Assembly (NCBI RefSeq): GCF_042453785.1
Contig: NC_091675.1
Span: forward strand, 54,474,501 to 54,538,500
Source: Malus domestica
Taxonomy: Eukaryota > Streptophyta > Magnoliopsida > Rosales > Rosaceae
Length of the DNA: 64,000 bases
Direction of reading: 5' to 3'
Positions within the stretch are counted from its first letter, which is position 1. Each line of letters opens with the position of its first letter. Position numbers and translations under genes: made by a program. Shown piece by piece: positions 21,074 to 32,616 of the stretch. The notes beneath the pieces are model-generated. The model saw only the letters and a list, made by a program, of their open reading frames with translations, did no database searches and was not told the origin of the DNA.

Positions 21074-21700
21074 TGGGAGGATAAAATCCGGTTTCGACTC
21101 ATGGGCCAATCTAAGTCACCCAGGGGATGGTGTTATGCAAGGTAAACCGTAAGGAAAGCCCACGAAGAACGCGCGCATGTGTCCAGGTAACCGCCTCCAC
21201 TACAGAGGATCATTGAGGAAGTGGGAAAGGAAAATATGACGTGGTGCTTGTTCCCAAAGCATGCGGTCATATTACAGAGGACCACTAAGGAAGTGGAAAA
21301 GGAAAAGAGATCGTGATACTTGTTCTTCAGGCATGCAATCCTATAATTATGGAGAAGAGCCAAAGAACAAGGTATGTAGGAAAAAGTTGAGAGAATCCAA
21401 AGAGTAGGAAACCAATCGACTGACTTGAGCGTCGGAGTATCTTTTGCAGGTACCCTGCCTGGGCAAGCTACGGAGGAAGGTTATTCTGGGCCACCTCAAA
21501 GAAGGATTCGGCAAACGTGAGGATTACGGTCAACAAATCTATGGAGTTATTTCTTCTTGTAGGAAATCTCACTCCAACAGTTGGACCCCGTCTAGCTGTC
21601 TAGGCATGAACCCCAACTCGTCATCCGACTAGCACTTAGCGTCTTTTAGAAGCTTGTTGTCAATTCATTATCAGCTTTGAAGCGCAAACGACAAGCCATT
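21074..21700 (+). mobile_element. LTR remnant of a Tat-like gypsy element
   Basis: A polypurine run AAAAAAGGGAAAAATGGGGC just upstream is followed by TGTGGGAGGATAAAATCC, a typical LTR start. Inside, GAGCGTCGGAGTATC followed by TTTTGCAGGTACC is characteristic LTR wording of this lineage. The right end is uncertain because a Mutator-like element follows at 21729. No coding region remains. Confidence 0.6.
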
Positions 21701-21728
21701 TGTTCTCCAATAAGAATATAGATGCAAT

Positions 21729-22521
21729 GGTAAATTACACTTTACCACCTCAGGTTTGAGGTCTGTTGCAACCTAATACAATATCTTCAAAAAATTTCAC
21801 TTTTATACCTCATTTTATACCTCACGTACTATTTTATTTCAATATAATACATCATTTACATTTTCCATCTATTGGTTCGTTACGAGTTAGCATGGCTGCT
21901 AAATTTATACCATGTGACAAAACATAATTCTTTATGCATTAAAAATATTATATTGATCCTTTAAAAAAAAACAAATAAACAAATAAACCCAGAAACCCAC
22001 CTCTCTCCCCTCCACCCTCTTCACCTCCCCTCCCATCCAAAAACCCACCCCACCCCGACCTCCCCCGCAACACCCCCCCCCCCAACCCCCAACCCCACCC
22101 CACCCCTTATCGTGTGCACCCCTCACCTGGTGCTCGAGAACTAGCGATTCTGCCTCTGTCGTGAGCGCTTTGCACGCCATGGACATATCTGACCGACTCG
22201 ACTCGAGAACCAGCGATCTGCACGGACTCAACGTCATTTTGTTTGTAACCAAACAAAAATTAAGCCCAAGGGTGAGAAGAAAAAAATTGAATTTTACAAA
22301 AAGTTTATTAATATTTTAAATGAATAAAAAAAATATTTGTTTGCCATGTGGCACAAATGTGGCAGCCACGTCAGCTCTCAATGGATCAATGGATGGAAAA
22401 TATAACGAACATATTATATTAAAATAAAATAGTACGTAAGGTATTAAAATGAAATTTTTTGAAAATGTTGTATGAGATTGCAATAAACCTCAAACATAAG
22501 GTGGTAAAATATAATTTACCG
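21729..22521. mobile_element. Mutator-like foldback element, 793 bp, no transposase
   Basis: Nearly 190 bp at the left (from GGTAAATTACACTTTACC) are matched in inverted orientation at the right (about 22335-22521). The flanks repeat TAGATGCAAT (21719-21728 and 22522-22531), a 9-10-bp duplication as expected of Mutator-like elements. The loop holds a C-rich pyrimidine tract (22000-22110) and no recognisable gene. Confidence 0.85.
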
Positions 22522-22531
22522 TAGATGCAAT

Positions 22532-23095
22532 CATGCAATGACGATTTTGTTTTGCATTTTGTAAAGGCCGAATTAATGTACTTTAATTTTCACTTTCGTT
22601 CTTTTAATTTTACTTTTGGTTAATATTTTTCATCCGTATAATTTTGTGATCTTTTCACCTCAGTCCAACTTGTCAACTAACTTTATGGTATGTTTACAAA
22701 CTCGTAATCATAATCAAAACATGGAATTAGATTTCAATTACGGGATGAAAAATTTTATTTGAACTCATATAACTTATTTTTACACTTAACTTACTCTCTT
22801 CACCTATATTACTCTTAATTAAACAATCAATATCTCTTCAAACCCAAATTTACCACCTAAACTACCCGCATAATCTAATTCAATATATAAATTTTTTCTT
22901 AACCCATTTAGAAAAAAAAAAAAAAAAAAAGAACGCATTAACCCGTTGGTTGTAAATGGAAAAGTGGACATAATTATAGCCTATTTGAGTTGCAGCATTT
23001 TGTGATAACAACGCTTGTAGCATGCAAAGCTCCATGGGAAATTCTTCTGAAATTAAGTTATTATTCAACATAAAAAGGAAAAGATTTGGAAAACA
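22532..23095. other. Intergenic, AT-rich, no gene
   Basis: Includes a poly-A run at 22911-22930. The string GGTATGTTTACAAACTCGTA at 22687-22706 may be one end of a decayed MITE; no partner end was found. Confidence 0.4.
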
Positions 23096-23310
23096 GCATT
23101 GTTGCCACCACCATCTCATATGACCACTTTATCATGGTAATAATCACCATGTTAAATGATTAAAATTTGAAAAACATCAATGCTTATTCATAATTAGTCA
23201 TTAAAATATGTGTCAATCCACAAATTCTATCAAAATTTCTGATAAAAGTCTCACAAACTCCATTATAATCCAAATAGAGTTTCAGTTCCACATGGATCAA
23301 GATCAAAATT
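23096..23310. repeat. Dispersed repeat, tail segment
   Basis: Matches the right end of copy A (about 9497-9720), including TTGAAAAACA, CTGATAAAAGT and CACATGGATCAAG. It lies directly upstream of the main body at 23428, so the order of the two parts is reversed compared with copy A. This is what two head-to-tail copies with a deletion would give. Confidence 0.65.
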
Positions 23311-23427
23311 CAATCAATCAGAATTCCTTGACAAATCCAAGCTTCGTACGCTTTACGGAACATCTAGTCCACTTAAATAGTGGAATATTGGGAGACTCCT
23401 TTGGGGTTGAAAAAGGCACACAAAAGA

Positions 23428-24085
23428 ATATAAAACGTAACTTCATGTTTTCATATTCCCTCATAGCAAAATTACTAGTAATACATCACCACACAGACAT
23501 CAGGAAAGAGATGCAAGATATAATGTTACAGACTAACATGACTGCTGAGATGGCTTGCCACACCAGTGATGTTCAATTGACATGTTCTTTTCCCACTGTT
23601 GACCCTATTGGTGTGTTACATACTGCAGTTCAGTTCGACTCAACTTAACATGCTTATTTTACAAACGAGATAACCACAAATCCTAATTCAATTCCAACAA
23701 TTATATTTCACAACAGTTCACATGTGTTTAATTGAGTGTTCGATATCGCAAATTTGTCCAATAAGTAACCTTGCACGACTGTATATACCTCCTTGTTGTG
23801 AAACTCTTTCGTTTCACTTCTCTCTACCACTATCATCACCATGCCCCCACCCCAATCCTCCACCACCCCATCACCATGTCGCCACAATCACCATCCCTAC
23901 TACTATTGTAGCCACTTAAGACAATACATATAATATCACTATCTTGCCAACAATTACCATGGGACACTTGTACCAGCATCATTGTCACCACCACCTCATA
24001 CGACCACTTTATCACGGTAATAATCACCATGTCAAATGATTAAAATTTGAAAAACAGCAATGCTTATTCATAGTTAGTCATTAAT
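23428..24085. repeat. Dispersed repeat, copy B
   Basis: Aligns with 8970-9600 over its whole length, with small gaps. It stops at TAGTCATTAA, after which an AT-dinucleotide run (24085-24135) begins. Copy A continues past this point. Confidence 0.7.
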
Positions 24086-24133
24086 ATATATATACATATA
24101 TATACATGCTTATATATGCATATATGCTTAATA

Positions 24134-25045
24134 TGTGGATGCATATTAATATGTTAAGTCTTTGACGAGACTAGTGACCATATCGATAATATCTTTAGAT
24201 CATTCGTGATCTATTTTGACCACATGGTCATCAGGTGATGAGTTGTGTAGCTATCTTCGGCCGTAGATTTGTTTGCAAGTTATATTTGTCCTAGTGGACG
24301 CTAGGGTTGATGATTATTACTGGTATTGAGATTAACTAGTTGATGCTAGTATATTTCCTGCTTGCTATACTTATGTTAGTGGATGCTAGCATGACTGATT
24401 GATTGAATGTATGATTTCTGGATTTGACTTGATGGTTTTTCGTTGATATTGATGAATGAGACTTTACTATTATGGTAGTATTATATTATATAGTTTTTTA
24501 CTATATATGTTTTCAAAACAGGGGTTATTATGTTTAAATGAAAATTTTATAATTGTGATAAAACTGGTCTACTCACGTTTTGTTTTATCGACCCCTTCAG
24601 GATGTAACGAGACTAAGGAGAACATCGGTGGGGACGAGTGGGCTTGGCAGTGAGGCTTTCAACCTCTGGGTTTTGGGTGATGACTCATTTACTACAGTTT
24701 TATCTATGTTGTAATAATTATTGCACGATCGCACTTTTGATTATACATAGCACTGCACTTTGTTGTATTTACTGCTGTGTGAAACTTCTAGCTACTATGA
24801 TGTGATGTGATTAATAACGGGATCAAACCCGAGATAATACCCCCAAGTAAGAAGGATGATAAGTACTTATGTAGCAGCTTTGAATTTATTATTTCAATGA
24901 ACATCTTTTGGTTCAAATTCTTATACATCATAAATATCTTACTATGGCTTCGTTATTAAGTTGGTTTGTGACGTCATCTACAGATGGGGTTATATAGTCA
25001 ATTTAATGTCAGCCATCACATCTCGACCTCGTAACTTGTGCGCCA
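24134..25045 (+). mobile_element. Gypsy LTR remnant
   Basis: The block shares its layout with the two gypsy LTRs further right: repeated short hairpin-like units (CTAGTGGACGCTAGG, TTAGTGGATGCTAGC), a TGGTCTACTCACGTTTTG stretch before a pyrimidine-rich ...CCCCTTCAGG segment, and a GTCAGCCATCACATCTCG end like GTCGGCCATCACAGCTCG at 62244. No clean terminus or target duplication was seen, so the borders are approximate. Confidence 0.5.
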
Positions 25046-25123
25046 TCATTATCTCCAATTTAAGTAGATTATTGTTATACTTGGTCAAATAAAACTGAGA
25101 TGAAGAAACAAAATTTCCCTGTT

Positions 25124-25257
25124 GTTTTTTGAAAAAGGATTTTTATAGATATACGAGAAGATGAAGTAGGTCCTCTTCGTCAATCGTAGTCGTACAATGG
25201 AATACTCTTGGAGAAGCACTTATCAAAACTATCCGGGTGGGACTTTGTTGATCATTG
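25124..25257 (-). pseudogene. CWC22: Second CWC22 fragment, strongly decayed
   Basis: Minus-strand sequence from the ATG at 25255 reads MINKV, then with small indels follows the CWC22 ENFEKCF region. It jumps a large deletion to the RLTEED...SSSRI...KILFQ part and ends near 25124. Several stops and shifts are present. It is clearly related to, but not derived from, the copy at 2552-3067, because it keeps family residues (INKV, IKILFQ) that copy lacks or has changed. Confidence 0.65.
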
Positions 25258-25689
25258 TAGGATTTATCTATTAGATAAATAAAATGTTAATCCATCTAAA
25301 TGAGGGTGTTTGATTGATATAATTTATCTTTATTATTATTGGTATAGTTAGAAGAAAATTAAAAGATATTCATACTGGAATATACTTAGGATTTTCATGG
25401 ACTAATTTGTCATTCTCCACTCTTCCGAACCACTATATAAGGAAGACTTGAGTGAAAGAAAAACACAACAAGAAAAGCAAAGGTTTTCATAGTTTATATT
25501 CATTCTAGGGCCCGACGATCTTTGAAGTTCTAGACGTACACTAAATTACATAAGGATGGCCATAAGTAAAAAAAAAAACAGAAAGAAACGCTTAAATGGA
25601 TGGAATCAAATTGAGACAATCAAAATCGATATGATCATATGAAACATGAATTAATTTGCAAAAAAAAAAAAAAAAAACACATGAATTAT
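25258..25689. other. 3' flank of the xylan methyltransferase gene
   Basis: AT-rich, with poly-A runs at 25569-25580 and 25660-25677. On the minus strand this holds the GXM 3' UTR. No gene. Confidence 0.4.
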
Positions 25690-26565
25690 TTACTCGGGGC
25701 AAAAGGGCCTGTTGGAACTATCCTTGTGACTAGGAATATTGAAGTGCCTCAACCTCCCTTCTTGTTTTTTCATGTACCCTTCACAAAGAAAAGCCTTGGA
25801 GAACTTATCTTCCACATCCCTATTCACATCATGCACAAACACATCAGTCTCTCCCCCCTCTTTGTTCCTGGCCATCATCCCAGCCGTATAAATGGCACTC
25901 ATCCTCCCTGGTGCTTCATCATGATACCCTGTGGGTGCATCCACCATGATCAAATCCCATTTTATCTCATACACTTCACTGGGCAACCCCTTGAGTGCCA
26001 GCTGGCATACGCTATACCTAGGATCACCAACTGCAGTGCACTCAGGCCCCTTCCCAACATCCATGAGACTGTTAGCCTCGTTCACTTTGCTATCGTATGT
26101 GACATGGTACGATTCCAAAGTGGGGAAGCGGCGCCGGATTTGCTCTATCCATGACTCGTCTTCTTCGAGGAAAATGGTGCGTCCGCCGTGGTTGAGGGAA
26201 GTCCACATGAGGCTGTCGTGGCCTAGGCCGAAGACGAGGAAGTTGCAGGGCGATTTCTTGTCCAAGACCTTGGATGTGACTGAGATTTCTTTTAGGGTTT
26301 GTTGTGGGGTGATGGTGGAGGTTGTGTAGTGGATTAGGGCTTTGGCTAGGGAGGTTGGAATCTTGTTGCAAGTCCCTGTGGAGTCACAATTTGTTGATTT
26401 TTCGTGATCATCTTTGGCTTGTTTCCCCGAAATGGGGGATTTTTCATTGGAGGAAGCTGGTGATGAATCAGAACTTGTCCTGAAGACAAAGATGACAACC
26501 AAAGCAAGGAAAATTCCAAGGAGGAGAAGCTTAACATTGAAAGTTGGATAGGTTTTGGTTCTCAT
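25690..26565 (-). CDS. GXM: Glucuronoxylan 4-O-methyltransferase (DUF579/GXM family)
   Basis: Transfers a methyl group from S-adenosylmethionine to O-4 of glucuronic acid side chains of xylan in the Golgi during secondary-wall formation. 291 residues, single exon, ATG at 26565. A short basic N-terminus and one membrane anchor at about 11-28 (LLLLGIFLALVVIFVF) give the type II Golgi topology, followed by a low-complexity stem. The DUF579 domain shows SPCNFLVFGLGHDSLMW (SAM-binding), LNHGGRTIFLEEDESW, WDLIMVDAPTGYHDEAPGRM and DVFVHDVNRDVEDKFS, and ends RPFCPE. The YHDEAPGRM block separates it from IRX15, which is in the same domain family but is not a methyltransferase. The frame is intact and the length normal. 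Confidence 0.95.
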   Translation of the reverse strand: MRTKTYPTFNVKLLLLGIFLALVVIFVFRTSSDSSPASSNEKSPISGKQAKDDHEKSTNCDSTGTCNKIPTSLAKALIHYTTSTITPQQTLKEISVTSKVLDKKSPCNFLVFGLGHDSLMWTSLNHGGRTIFLEEDESWIEQIRRRFPTLESYHVTYDSKVNEANSLMDVGKGPECTAVGDPRYSVCQLALKGLPSEVYEIKWDLIMVDAPTGYHDEAPGRMSAIYTAGMMARNKEGGETDVFVHDVNRDVEDKFSKAFLCEGYMKKQEGRLRHFNIPSHKDSSNRPFCPE

Positions 26566-26950
26566 GGTTTGGCTGGTTTTATCTGGTTTTTTGTGTGTCT
26601 TTGATCAGTATGTGTGGAGAGAAATAGGTTAAGATGAGAGGTTGGAACCCTAAACCAAGCATATATATGTGTATGCGCATATAATTTCTGTAATATATAT
26701 ATGTATATGCATGTATGTATATGTAACGGTTTTGACTAATTTGGTAGAGTGAGTTGGAGGAAGAAAGAGACTGGGTTGATGAGGAGGCGTTGCGTTGTAG
26801 TACTTGTATTGGATGCTTAAACACGAAGGGAAGGAAGTTGGTTCGGATGCTTAATTGATCAAGACATAAGAGCTGCTAGGATTCTTTGTGAAGCAAAGGG
26901 ATCAAGTTAAGGTGGGTAGATCTACGAGTTCCATTTGGTTGCAGGTCTCA
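26566..26950 (-). promoter_or_regulatory. GXM promoter and leader
   Basis: A TATATATA string lies at 26661-26668, about 100 bp upstream of the ATG on the minus strand, a sensible TATA position. ACCAAAT occurs on the minus strand at 26739-26745 and 26934-26940, fitting the secondary-wall MYB46/83 consensus ACC[A/T]A[A/C][T/C]. The 7-mers are short and may be chance. Confidence 0.4.
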
Positions 26951-27493
26951 ATTGTTTGGCCATTTTTAAATTCTGAGATTTGTTTAGTGGCTGCTTAATT
27001 TCCTGAGTTTGGAGGTGTTGATGATAGAGTACTAGGTTTTATTTATGGAGTTGTTATTGACACTTCAAAAACGTATTATAGGTATCATGCATAATAAAAC
27101 TCGATTTTGCTTATCCTCCTTAATCAGGATGTATGTAGCGTTACCCCGCTATCGATTTGTGCCATGTGTTTACAAACTAACCATGAATAGCTCATACATG
27201 TAATTATTTCTTGCGAAAAAGAAAAGAAATTAAATTAATTAATTAATAAACTTACCATCTACTCTTTCTTCAGTTTACACTCATTAATTTAGTTTATTGG
27301 AATCTTAAATTGCCAAATGTATACTTTTCTCTTATATGGAAATTGAAATGAATATAGGGATTCCAAATATTCCAAAAAAAATTATAGGAATTTTGAATTT
27401 CTGATCCAATTTTTTTTTTTTTTTCAAAATGTTCTTAGCTTGAAAAATTCCAATTCTTTATAGGTATTTACAAAAACAAAATATTATTTTGTA

Positions 27494-27635
27494 AGGGTAA
27501 TGCTAGGGAGAACAAATTTTTAAACCAAATGATGTGGTCGTCAATAATTGGAATGTTAAGTATCGATTAACGTACTTATTTTTTATTGTTAACACATCAT
27601 TTGATTTAGAAATTTTGTCTACCCTATCATTATCC
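27494..27635. mobile_element. hAT-type MITE, 142 bp
   Basis: Inverted ends of about 44 bp (left AGGGTAATGCTAGGGAGAAC, right reverse complement GGATAATGATAGGGTAGAC) meet a perfect 8-bp direct repeat ATTTTGTA at 27486-27493 and 27636-27643, the duplication size of hAT elements. Confidence 0.8.
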
Positions 27636-27789
27636 ATTTTGTAATCAATTTTTGTATTTTTATCATGTTCATTGTTAGTTTAGATACATTTTATTCATAG
27701 TCTTTATAGTTAATCACAGAAATGGATTTAAGTTTTAATCAAATTATTATTGAAGGGGACTCCAGGATTTTGATTCAAGCAATAAAACA

Positions 27790-27933
27790 AGGGTGATGCT
27801 ATCTACACTAATTTTTACTTTCTACACATTCCTTGTTAATTTGTCCTTTGATCTTCTTTAATAAATTTCATCTGACGATCGGAAATTAAAAAAGTGTGAG
27901 AAGTAAAAAGACGTGTGTGGATAACACCACCCT
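27790..27933. mobile_element. MITE, 144 bp
   Basis: Ends AGGGTGATGCTATCTACAC and (reverse complement) AGGGTGGTGTTATCCACAC are inverted repeats. AAACA flanks both sides (27785-27789, 27934-27938). The superfamily cannot be settled from this duplication. Confidence 0.7.
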
Positions 27934-28568
27934 AAACAACGTCCCGCGTTGCTTCCAGGTTCGTATGTTCATCTCCTTAAATTAAAACAGCTTGCAATAT
28001 AACCTTGTAAAAAATTAATCTACGACAAACAAACTGCACACATCGGAGGCTTATCCTTAATTATATGCACTTGTGAATGTGATGACAAAACCTCCTACTT
28101 AATCATATAACTTAACCTTTTACTTTACAAAGAATGTAATAGAGCTGATTGAGCAGATAGGGTTTCAGCTTGTCTCCAGCATCTCAACACCAAAGCGACG
28201 ATCTTCTCTCGCCATCTGCCCACGAAACATTTTCCGGTTTGTCAATAACAAATACCATCATTCAGGAGCAGGTTATAAGTCAATGCCCGCGGATTTAACA
28301 AACTTCGAATGCAAGATTAATACTCGTTCTGAATCAACTCTAGCATGTGATGATTAGTACTCGAGTTGATGGTTGATGGCGTACCTTCATAAATCGAGTA
28401 TATATTCGATGTGATATAATCAGAAGGAGCTCCATGCGTCCCAGTTTATCTTTCCGTGATGAGATTTGTCAAGTTCTCGAAAGGAATATATTCTTCAATA
28501 TCAGAATTATGCCGATCTGAGGAGCTCTGGCTTTCAAAATTAAGGCAGTGCAATTCTCTCTTTCGTCA

Positions 28569-31500
28569 TCACCTGCCGTTTCTTACATGCTGAAGTAGGG
28601 ATTCTGTTTGTCCATTGTCACTGTTAGCTTTCTTGGTTTTGGTCTTGTCCAGGCGAGCTTTGCGGACAGCATGTTGTATTTGTTTCTCATGCTCCTTGAG
28701 CATCTCCTCAATGTTTCCTCCAGGGGGCATCAATGGTCCAGAGTAGTGAATCCGGTTCTTCCTGTTAGTGTAACCCTGATGCCAAACGGAAAATGATTCA
28801 GTATTATTCATGTTTAAATTCTACAAAGGCAGTAAACAAAGGTGTAGACATGGGGTTCAGAAGCAAGCGATGAGAGTTTCTATTACATACAAGTTTTAAA
28901 ATATTGTTTTGCATGAGTCAAATTTTAAAATTAAACATGTAATAGATGAAAATGGTAAACTCCTTTACCGTTGCAGACTCCTTCCCAGATGGCTGTTCAT
29001 CCTTCTTATGGGAAGACTTTGGCCTTTCCAGAAAATGGCGGGACCAATCATGTTTCGCAGAGGACTCCCCGTTATCAAAATAGTTATATCTGCCATTCAT
29101 ACGCTCCTCTGGCCAGTGTGGATTTGCACTTTCTATATTACCATCAAACTGTGAACCACTTCGAACTGAAGCTGAATTAGAAAACCTCGATGACTGGGCT
29201 GCTCCACGATACATGTAAGACTTCTGCCTGCTAAACTCCGCACCATTCTTAGAATGGCCAGATTGCAAAGATCCAAATGCACTTGGGTGCACTGACTGGC
29301 CAGAATGGGAGAAGGCATTTGGTGCTGCTCCTTTGGGAGGCTCAATAGGAAAGCCAGAGCCACTATCCTCTTCCGGATTGTACTTCTCACTGATGCTTTT
29401 GGGGTTAGCCTGTCCTTGTCGCTTCAAGATTAGAAAATATAAACAACAAAATGTTTAGAACCTAAATAAGTAATTCTTTGCAACAATTTGAGTTTTGTAT
29501 TTAAAAACATGAAGATATAATTACAAACTTTTAAGGGAATAATACCTGTATTGCATTGGCATCTGATGCTGGCACAACCTTTGAGTCTTTGGAACTCCCA
29601 CCTTTACCACCAGCTGCTTTTCGCCTGGTTCAGACGAGAATAATTTTCAAGCGTGAGTAAAAACAAGATTGGTTTTGACTCAAAACACACATACACATCT
29701 CTTTCCATTAATTAGATGGACTCTTGTTTGAATGTGTGGTGCCAGATTGACATCTTGGCAACATAACATGTGAAATATCTAGCAAGAGAACATTATTCTC
29801 TCTGTAAATAGATACTCTTTAATGGTATGAGTAAAGAGATTTCGTAACCAACGCTTGCACAAGGACCTGAAAATTAGTTAATACAATTTGGAAATAGCTC
29901 ACCTTCTAGCTTCCTCGTCTCGGAGCTTGGCATCAAACTCTTTGCTCGGTGGGTACTTGGGCAAACTTGATGGATCACAGGGAAGAGGCAAAGATGTGAA
30001 GAACTGGGAAACAAAAATAAATAAAAATAGATCAGAAGTAAGATCTAATTTCCAAAATTGTTTCAAATTGACAAGATCACAAAATCCAACAGAAATAGGC
30101 AGCATGGTTTCCAAAAGCAAAGAAAACCCGTGATTACCTCACTCTGAAGGGCAGAAGAAGCTGTTCCCCGTCCTTCAGGTTCTACATCTAGAAGAACCTC
30201 TAACAGGGCCAATGTGGATTGAGGGAAGTCCTTGAATGTCTCAGCAACACATCTCTTGTATGGATGTGTTGGTTTAAAAATAGTTGCATGTGGCAATTTT
30301 GATCTCTTCCAGTATTCTTCAGAAGGTGAGCCACAAAGTTTGAATATCTTATGTAGTTGCTCCACCTTCAAAAACAATAAACAATGAGATCTCATCACAA
30401 TCAAATAAGATGTCTGATAGTTTCATTGGCATAGTTGCTAGATTCACGTTAGAGCACAAGGCCTTAACCATACAAAATGAAATTCATTACAATCTGGTTA
30501 CGTAAACGTTCAAATCAGTCAAACATCAAGCTCGTGCTTTTGAACGACTACAGTTGCATCTCAGAGTAGTTTAAATTCTTCATGCTTACATTCTAAGTTA
30601 CAGCGCATATCTTTATCAAATGATGGTGGGAAGAAACAAACAAAGAACAACGCAGTTGTGGCCTATTTCGGACCATATGGCAAAACCAGTTATCAAACAT
30701 GTAAGCAGGACTTTGTGTTTATATTCCCCTCTCATACCCATAACACATTCACATACAAAGATACTAAATTCGAAGTTTGCTGTTGGGAGTTCAAAATGAC
30801 TATGAATACCTAGTTTTTTTTTTTTTTTCCACATCTAATACATGTAAAGCAAGCGGACATAAATATATACATTTATAGTTTTAGGTGTATATATCATGAA
30901 GAAGCTGGGAAAAATACCTCTGTTCTTCCTGGCATGATAGGCTTCCCAGCAAATAATTCTGCAAGAATACAACCAGCACTCCACAAATCCACAGCAACCC
31001 CATAGTCTGTAGAGCCAAGCAGAAGTTCAGGTGGTCGGTACCACAAGGTTACTACCCGACTTGTCAGGGGCTGCTTTTGGCGGGGTCGGTAAAAGGTTGC
31101 TAGCCCAAAGTCAGCAATCTTAAGGTTGCCATAATGGTCGATCAAAAGATTTGATCCCTTGATGTCACGGTGCAAGATACCATGACTATGACAATGCTCA
31201 AGTCCACGAAGAAGCTGTTGCATGTAACACTTAATCTGCAACCCAGTGCACAAACAACACATGTCAACCGCAAGAACGTCCTGCTACTATAATAAAAATA
31301 AGATCAGAAGGATGAAAAGACCTGTGCTTCAGTGAACTTGACCCCAGGTCGTGCTGCAATCCCTGCAAGATCATGCTCCATGTACTCAAAGACAAGGTAT
31401 AAGCTGCCCGAAACCCTTGATGTAATCAGACCTTCAAGCTTCATGATATTGGGGTGATCAAGCCTACGCAAAATAAGAATTTCTCTCGCCATAAAACGCA

Positions 31501-32616
31501 CACTTTCCGGATCCATATTGGCAAACCGCACCTTCTTCAGTGCAACTATTTTGTTTGAATCAAGATCACGGGCTCTGTACACACTGCTGTAAGTTCCTTG
31601 TCCAATCTGCATTATACACAGAAGAGAAAGAATTACTAAAAGAAAATGTCCTTAATGTCGACACCGACAAGAGAGGAGTAGTTTCAAACGTCTTGGTTTT
31701 ATGTGGTTCTCACAAACAAGGTATCAATGCAACAGTGAGCATAGATGGGATCCATTGGTATTGTAGCTGAAAACTTCAATCAGAAGTAGCTAGTTTTAGT
31801 TATTTTTTTGCAGTATGAGTGCATCTAACCCACTTTAAAATGGTGATATGCATGATAAATTTACTATCAGAATGTGCAAGCATATAGATCTCTTTACAAA
31901 TAAAAATCTACTGACACCACCCGACAACAATTGTAAGCAAATCAATCTGACAAATTAAGACTTTTCTAAAGCATGTCACCCAAAAACTAAATGCGCATAT
32001 GTTCTTGGCACAAACTTAAAGTAAAACTCCAAAACAAACCCCAAAGTTTTATTTTACTCTGAAAAGTAAATGAAAGGAATCAGAGATTCACAATAACTAG
32101 TAATATTCACACCTGAAAATTTTCAAATGTAGGGGACGTAATACCATTGTTATTAAACGAGAGGATTAAAGATATAAAAGCAAACAAACAGACCTTCTCT
32201 AATTTCTCAAATGAGTCTGCCTTGAGAGGCACCCATCCACTAATCGCTTCACCTGCCACTGCAGTCAGCCAAGAAGGCCATCCAGCAATAACTTGTGCAC
32301 CTCTTTCTCCATTTGTTACGCTGGTTATCCTAGTCAGCCCAGACGGTAACTTTCCCCCACTTGCCCCACCCTCCATGAAGGGTTTTGTGGGTTTCTCAGC
32401 AACCACCATCTTCTTCTCCCCTTCATCCGATGAAATAGGAGTTGACCCTGCATTGTCTTCTGTGCGGGGATTGGTTATCAACCGCGCAGTTGCATCAGCC
32501 CCAACTGCAGCTTCTGACCGTTTTGAAGACTTGTTTGATTTTTGTTCTTTGTCTCTACGATGATTCTCGGAAACATACTGATTGGCTGACCTTCCTTTTG
32601 AGCAAATGCAGCCCAT
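28569..32616 (-). CDS. CDK-like Ser/Thr protein kinase of the CRK/IBS1 group (At1g09600 type)
   Basis: Eight exons on the minus strand: 32616-32194, 31606-31322, 31235-30918, 30365-30138, 30003-29903, 29624-29546, 29421-28969, 28775-28569. All have GT/AG borders and join in frame to 697 residues. The N-terminus MGCICSK fits N-myristoylation plus palmitoylation, so membrane attachment is likely. A plant-specific block GWPSWLTAVAGEAISGWVPL precedes the kinase domain: IGQGTYSSVY (from residue 142), lysine K165 in VALKK, PESVRFMAREI in the cyclin-contact helix position, catalytic HRDIKGSNLL (258-267), DFG at 278-280, TLWYRPPELLLG. The C-terminal 280 residues are Ser/Gly-rich and unstructured, ending with a conserved RIHYSGPLMPPGGNIEEMLKEHE box. 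Family members include Arabidopsis IBS1; the choice of At1g09600 as closest is from memory and gene order. Substrates are unknown. Intact. Confidence 0.93.

Larger units (their letters stand above)
26951..28568. other. Intergenic between GXM and the kinase, with two MITEs
   Basis: Apart from the two MITEs described separately (27494-27635, 27790-27933), nothing is recognised. The last 400 bp should include the 3' UTR of the kinase gene. Confidence 0.4.

Noticed and set aside
22911..22930. Poly-A run as evidence of a retroposed gene upstream
   Set aside because: No coding similarity or target duplication next to it; such runs are common in the AT-rich intergenic DNA here.
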